Of a stretch of 64,000 nucleotides of DNA, positions 59,991-64,000 are shown in pieces. The notes beneath the pieces are model-generated. The model saw nothing but the letters and a program-made list of their open reading frames with translations, ran no database searches and had not been told where the DNA came from. Numbering within the stretch: position 1 is the first letter of the stretch; each line of letters begins with the position of its first letter. Source of the stretch: Planktothrix agardhii NIES-204 (GTDB lineage Bacteria; Cyanobacteriota; Cyanobacteriia; Cyanobacteriales; Microcoleaceae). The translations under genes were made by a program, and so were the position numbers. The stretch is from the NCBI GenBank assembly GCA_003609755.1, contig AP017992.1:53687-117686 (forward strand), given 5' to 3'.

Positions 59991-62312
59991 ATGAATCAAA
60001 AAAAATTGTCTGATTCTAAGTATTTTGGTATCTATTTAGGAATATTTTTCCTAGCTTTGTTAGTGCTTTTCGTTACTTTTTTGATGAATAAAGAACCAGA
60101 TTCGATTATTATTAAACAATATATATCCCTATTGCGAATGCCAATTATCGCTGGCTTAATGTTGTTCTTTTTCCCTATAATTGCAATTAAAATTATAAAC
60201 AATCTTTTAGGAAATCTTTTTGTGATGCGTGGGGTGGGTCAATTAATAACTGTACTCGGTTTTTCCATTGGAACAGCAGCAATGATTGTTTGTTCTTTTA
60301 ATTTCATTGTAATAAATGCTTCTGAACGCTTCAATATTGAACCTTTATCTACTATATTTAACATTAACGGTTTAAATTTAGATCTATTATCATTAATATC
60401 GGTAATAATTCTAGCTTCTCCTACATGGATATTTACAATTCTTTTAACACTCTGTGACTGGGGAATAATAAGTCAAAATTATTGTCAATGTAACCCAGAC
60501 AAATTAAATAAATTAAATCTTAATCAAAAATTTCAGAATGAAATTAAGGTTGGTAATAAAAATAGACAAAATGAAATTAAGTATTCTGTTATAGGAACAT
60601 CCCTTATTTTAGTTTTAACTATTATATTAATAGTAGTCTTATATAATCAGATTGAGTTTATTTATCCAACTAATTTATATCCATTAAATCTGAATAATTC
60701 ATACCAATTTGAAAAAAAATTAGATTTTGATGGAATAGGAAATAATCCAGAATATGCTTCGGAATTCTTGTCATTATTTATTGTAGGTTGGGTTGTTTAT
60801 TTACTAGGGTTTTTGTTATTTGATCCTAGAAAAATAAATGATGGAGATAAACCATTAAAGAATCTGACTGAAAGACGATCTGCTCCTGCATTATTTTATT
60901 TTTTATTGATGGTTTGGGTTTTAACAGGATTCTTTAGTGGGTTAAGTTTTTGGACAGATTTTTGGCATCTTCCGATTACCTTAATTATTGTTTCATTATC
61001 AGGTTGCTTATATTTGATTTTCTCTATAGATAACTTTTTTGAGCTAAAAATACCTAAGTCTGTTACTGAGAAAGACTACCCAAAAGATGAAATGAATGAA
61101 GAACAGCTAAAAGATTATTTTAAGAAAATAATTAAAAAACGTTTAGAAAAAAGTAATAATAAGACTTTAGTTGTTGTTGCAACGAGTGGAGGTGGGATTC
61201 AGGCATCAGGTTGGACAGCAAAAGTTTTATGTGGTTTACAAAAGGAGTTAGGAGAGTCATTTACTCAATCTATTGGCTTGATTAGTGCTGTATCTGGTGG
61301 TTCTGTGGGAACAATGTTTTTCCTAGATCAGTTTGATAAAAACAAGTGTCCTCTTGATCAACCATCTCTTGATAATATTTTTAAGAATGCCACTGAAGAC
61401 TGGTTAGATGCTGTGGGTTGGGGAATTGCTTATCCTGACATGATCAAATTTTTTGGCTTGAATCTATTCGGCAGATATAGTGATCGGGGATATTCCCTAG
61501 AATGGTATTGGCAAAAACAGTTAAAAAATCCGAAGTACACGTTAGCTGATTGGAAAAAAGATGTTGAAAAAGGAATCATTCCAATTCCCGTTTTTAATGG
61601 AACTTTATTAGAAGATGGTCGCCGCTTCTTAATTTCTCCTATACAGTTTCAAAACAGCACAAATGAAAATATGAAAGCGGTGGATTTTCAGACTTTATAT
61701 AAGACTTTATATAAAGACTACGATTTAGATGTGACTACCGCCGCCCGACTATCTGCCAGTTTCCCTTATGTTTCACCTTCACCAAGACCTGATATTCCAT
61801 CCCCAGCGAATATTTATCATATTGCAGATGGTGGTTATTTTGATAATTTTGGGACTTTTACAGCAATTGAATGGTTAGATCAAAATATAGAGAATTTAAT
61901 GAATGGTTCAATAGTTGAAAGGGTTATATTTATCCAAATTAATCACTTTCCAACCGAAAACGACAATCCAAAGAAAGAGCAAAAAGGTTTTCCAGGTTGG
62001 TTTACAGAGTTAATAGGCCCATTATTGACACTATTTAATATTAAAGATTCAACTCAAATTGCTCGAAATTATCAAGAACTTAAGTTAATTCAAAGTAAAA
62101 TTGAGTTGATTCAATATAAAATTGACAATAAACAAAATGAATTAAAAAACAGTAAAATTGAAGATGCTTTTCACAGTTTTACCATTACTTTTACAGGTAA
62201 AAATGCCCCCTTATCTTGGTACTTAACTAATCGTCAAATAGATGATTTAAACACCGAATGGAATGAATATGATGCTAAAAAACTAAGAGATTTATGGAAC
62301 AGAATTAAATAG
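59991..62312 (+). CDS. Membrane-anchored patatin-like phospholipase
   Basis: The 773-residue protein has about eight to ten hydrophobic segments in its first 350 residues and a patatin domain after that: oxyanion-loop glycines VATSGGGIQASGW (about 395-408), nucleophile region SAVSGGSVGTMFF (about 430, Ser in VSGGS) and catalytic Asp in IADGGYFDNFG (about 611). This is a lipid acyl hydrolase fused to a membrane domain. It converges with a membrane alpha/beta hydrolase gene 59 bases away. Patatin effectors occur in CBASS and other defence systems, but no nucleotide cyclase is visible here. Confidence 0.75.
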   Translation: MNQKKLSDSKYFGIYLGIFFLALLVLFVTFLMNKEPDSIIIKQYISLLRMPIIAGLMLFFFPIIAIKIINNLLGNLFVMRGVGQLITVLGFSIGTAAMIVCSFNFIVINASERFNIEPLSTIFNINGLNLDLLSLISVIILASPTWIFTILLTLCDWGIISQNYCQCNPDKLNKLNLNQKFQNEIKVGNKNRQNEIKYSVIGTSLILVLTIILIVVLYNQIEFIYPTNLYPLNLNNSYQFEKKLDFDGIGNNPEYASEFLSLFIVGWVVYLLGFLLFDPRKINDGDKPLKNLTERRSAPALFYFLLMVWVLTGFFSGLSFWTDFWHLPITLIIVSLSGCLYLIFSIDNFFELKIPKSVTEKDYPKDEMNEEQLKDYFKKIIKKRLEKSNNKTLVVVATSGGGIQASGWTAKVLCGLQKELGESFTQSIGLISAVSGGSVGTMFFLDQFDKNKCPLDQPSLDNIFKNATEDWLDAVGWGIAYPDMIKFFGLNLFGRYSDRGYSLEWYWQKQLKNPKYTLADWKKDVEKGIIPIPVFNGTLLEDGRRFLISPIQFQNSTNENMKAVDFQTLYKTLYKDYDLDVTTAARLSASFPYVSPSPRPDIPSPANIYHIADGGYFDNFGTFTAIEWLDQNIENLMNGSIVERVIFIQINHFPTENDNPKKEQKGFPGWFTELIGPLLTLFNIKDSTQIARNYQELKLIQSKIELIQYKIDNKQNELKNSKIEDAFHSFTITFTGKNAPLSWYLTNRQIDDLNTEWNEYDAKKLRDLWNRIK

Positions 62313-62371
62313 GCTCCACCTTCATAAATCTCCAGCCAGATTAACTCTCTTACTTGCCCCGTAATCTAAAT

Positions 62372-63463
62372 TTATTCTTTTAACAACGTTTTGATCCAAA
62401 TCGGATTAAACAAATAGTAAGTATGAGTTTTTCCTGTTACCTTCTCCAACAAAGAACTGTCAATAGGAGTTTTATAAAATTCAATTTCAATAGAGGTTTT
62501 TTTCTCTGGTACAGGTGTTTTTGATCCAAACCAATCTTGATTAGAATAGTAATCTCTCCAGCTTGATATTAATTTATTATCTAAGCATTTTTGTATTTCT
62601 TTCTGAAAATTAACTGATTTATAAGAAAGAAATTTTAAAGTTCCACCTAAAGTAATATAGCGTAGGGGAATCAATTGAGTAGTTGGAGAATGATAATCTG
62701 CTAGAACATCTGTGCTAATTATTACTCCAAAACTATGAGCAACAACTGTTACTTTTTCATAATTACTTAACAAATTATTGAGAAGCGGTATTACTCGGTT
62801 ACGAGTTTTAGTCCTTAGACTAATTCCTTCTTCATCATTTCTTAAATATTGGGTTACAAAATAAAACTGATCTACAATTCCCTCTACAGGCAAAAAAGTT
62901 AGAATCAGGCTAACAATAATCCAGACTCGCCAATTAATCATATAATTAGCGATTGCAGCAATAGCTTTTGCTAAGTCTTCAGGAATAGACTGTCCAAAAA
63001 AGTTCTGATTTTCACCAATTGCTGTCATTGCTATTGCTAAGATGCCGTAATACCAAAAAACCATCAGTAAAATAGATATTAAGAAACATAAGCTGACATA
63101 AGAAAATTCAAATAGAACTTTCCATACACAAGAGAAAATCCATTCAACAAATAGAGCAAATCCCTGAAATACTTTTATTTTCAATTCTTTATTGCTTAAT
63201 TTATTTTCAGCAACTAAATCCTGCCAATAGGCTTCATATATATCTATTTCTCTGGAGATATTATTACCTTTTTCATGAAAATAAAATCTTTTTCCAGTAT
63301 ATCCCTGAATTTGAGCTTCACCTTTATCCTGAAAGCTAAAGTCTTCTAAGTTATTAAGTCCATTACTAATAATATCAAGGCAGACTCCCTTTTCTTGAGG
63401 TGATAATCCAGGTATAAAAATTACGGCTTCACGCGAAATACTCTTGTTGATTGATGTTTCCAT
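62372..63463 (-). CDS. Membrane alpha/beta-hydrolase-like protein
   Basis: The 363-residue protein starts with a VIFIPGLSPQEKG stretch typical of the first strand and oxyanion region, carries three hydrophobic segments (about 105-210) and a nucleophile elbow VVAHSFGVIIS near residue 245 (Gly-x-Ser-x-Gly replaced by Ala-His-Ser-Phe-Gly), followed by the strand RYITLGGTLKFLS. It would act on lipids or esters at the membrane. Catalytic acid and His cannot be assigned confidently. Convergent with the patatin gene, so the two may form a module. Confidence 0.6.
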   Translation of the reverse strand: METSINKSISREAVIFIPGLSPQEKGVCLDIISNGLNNLEDFSFQDKGEAQIQGYTGKRFYFHEKGNNISREIDIYEAYWQDLVAENKLSNKELKIKVFQGFALFVEWIFSCVWKVLFEFSYVSLCFLISILLMVFWYYGILAIAMTAIGENQNFFGQSIPEDLAKAIAAIANYMINWRVWIIVSLILTFLPVEGIVDQFYFVTQYLRNDEEGISLRTKTRNRVIPLLNNLLSNYEKVTVVAHSFGVIISTDVLADYHSPTTQLIPLRYITLGGTLKFLSYKSVNFQKEIQKCLDNKLISSWRDYYSNQDWFGSKTPVPEKKTSIEIEFYKTPIDSSLLEKVTGKTHTYYLFNPIWIKTLLKE

Positions 63464-63526
63464 TTGATATCAAAGATAAGTTTTTCAAGTAAACTGAATA
63501 ATATTAATGTACATTTGTCAAAATTT

Positions 63527-64000
63527 GTGAAACAACTAAGCCTCTTTGACGACCCCACACTTTCTCTCAACCAGCAACCCAAGCTTAAGCTAACGGTTGA
63601 ACAATTAACAGACTGGAAAACTCAAATCTTTAATCATCAACAGCTTATCCTAACCCAACAGCCGCCGCAACAAACCACACTGTTTGACCTCGCTCCGGTG
63701 CATTGTGACCCAGACTTAATCAACCCCTTCACTCTCCAAATCCACAACTCGCAGTTTTATAGAGGAAAGGAAACGGGCGATCGCATTTGTATCTATTTCG
63801 TTATTGACCAAACACTGCCGATTCTGCTTTATGTTGGGGAAACGAAGCAATCCCCGAAGGAACGATGGTTAGGAACCCACGACTGCCGCCGTTATATTGA
63901 CCGTTATATTCAACTTCACCGAGATTATCAATTAGATGTCCAAGTCGCAACAGCCTTCTGGTGGGACACTCCGGCTGACAGGAAGGCGCGACAAGGTTTA
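63527..64000 (+). CDS. GIY-YIG-like nuclease family protein, 3' end outside window
   Basis: 158 codons are visible from GTG 63527 to the window end. The N-terminus matches the truncated gene at 59547. The GIY-YIG-like core is seen as CIYFVIDQTLPILLYVGETK with the following ERWLGTHDCRRYIDRYIQ helix, which places an Arg after YVGET as in the family. The N-terminal 60 residues (TDWKTQIFNHQQLIL) look like a helix for DNA or partner binding. The family call is moderate. Confidence 0.6.
   Translation, partial: MKQLSLFDDPTLSLNQQPKLKLTVEQLTDWKTQIFNHQQLILTQQPPQQTTLFDLAPVHCDPDLINPFTLQIHNSQFYRGKETGDRICIYFVIDQTLPILLYVGETKQSPKERWLGTHDCRRYIDRYIQLHRDYQLDVQVATAFWWDTPADRKARQGL

Overview
The window is cyanobacterial: it is AT-rich, carries scattered GCGATCGC (HIP1) octamers, many families characteristic of cyanobacteria (DUF928 with CHAT, Uma2, DUF2887/Rpn, a CyRepA1-type plasmid replication protein) and several IS fragments. 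A filamentous bloom-former of the Planktothrix/Oscillatoria kind is plausible, but the genus is inferred. A plasmid-type replication gene, two ParA loci and a short tyrosine recombinase suggest a large plasmid, possibly a cointegrate, or a plasmid integrated in a chromosome.

Region 1 (1-17108, all + strand) is a specialised-metabolite-like gene run without PKS or NRPS genes in view: an amidinotransferase cut by the window edge, a membrane sulfotransferase, a SnoaL/ankyrin/old-yellow-enzyme fusion, two fatty-acid-hydroxylase-superfamily proteins, an aldo/keto reductase, two Fe(II)/2-oxoglutarate dioxygenases, an Asp/Glu-racemase-like protein, an EamA exporter, an O-methyltransferase and a P450. 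It ends with two glycan genes and an arabinose-5-phosphate isomerase. I read it as an oxidatively tailored guanidino compound of unknown identity; the toolkit resembles saxitoxin/cylindrospermopsin clusters but does not match either.

Region 2 (17.2-25.6 kb) is mobile-element territory: an IS4-type IS abutting a cut IS701-like transposase, then a leftward operon whose 881-residue protein carries motifs of the two-barrel RNA polymerase superfamily (the YonO/eukaryotic RdRP side), with a membrane protein and a truncated beta-rich protein upstream, ended by a 1.3 kb IS.

Region 3 (25.6-33.3 kb) is a plasmid backbone: ParA plus ribbon-helix-helix partner with upstream iterons, a 1216-residue primase/helicase replication protein with a candidate antisense RNA in its leader, a tyrosine recombinase beside a 123 bp repeat that recurs inverted at 55.5 kb, and small plasmid genes including an HNH nuclease.

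Region 4 (33.5-49 kb) is a defence island: SNF2-type helicase, Eco57I/PglX-like adenine methyltransferase interrupted in frame by a dispersed repeat, and a 1788-residue helicase with MZB/DUF1998 and a terminal nuclease-like domain. Together they resemble DISARM with helicase, DUF1998 and nuclease functions merged. Next to it is a transposase remnant and an orphan, gammaproteobacterial-looking EF-Tu with changes at normally invariant GTPase and elfamycin-contact positions.

Region 5 (49.3-64 kb) holds small plasmid genes, a DUF928 / TPR-CHAT operon, a second ParA locus preceded by a perfect palindrome, a membrane protein with a Gly-Cys repeat tail, and a convergent membrane patatin / alpha-beta hydrolase pair bracketed by a truncated and a (partial at window end) GIY-YIG-like gene.
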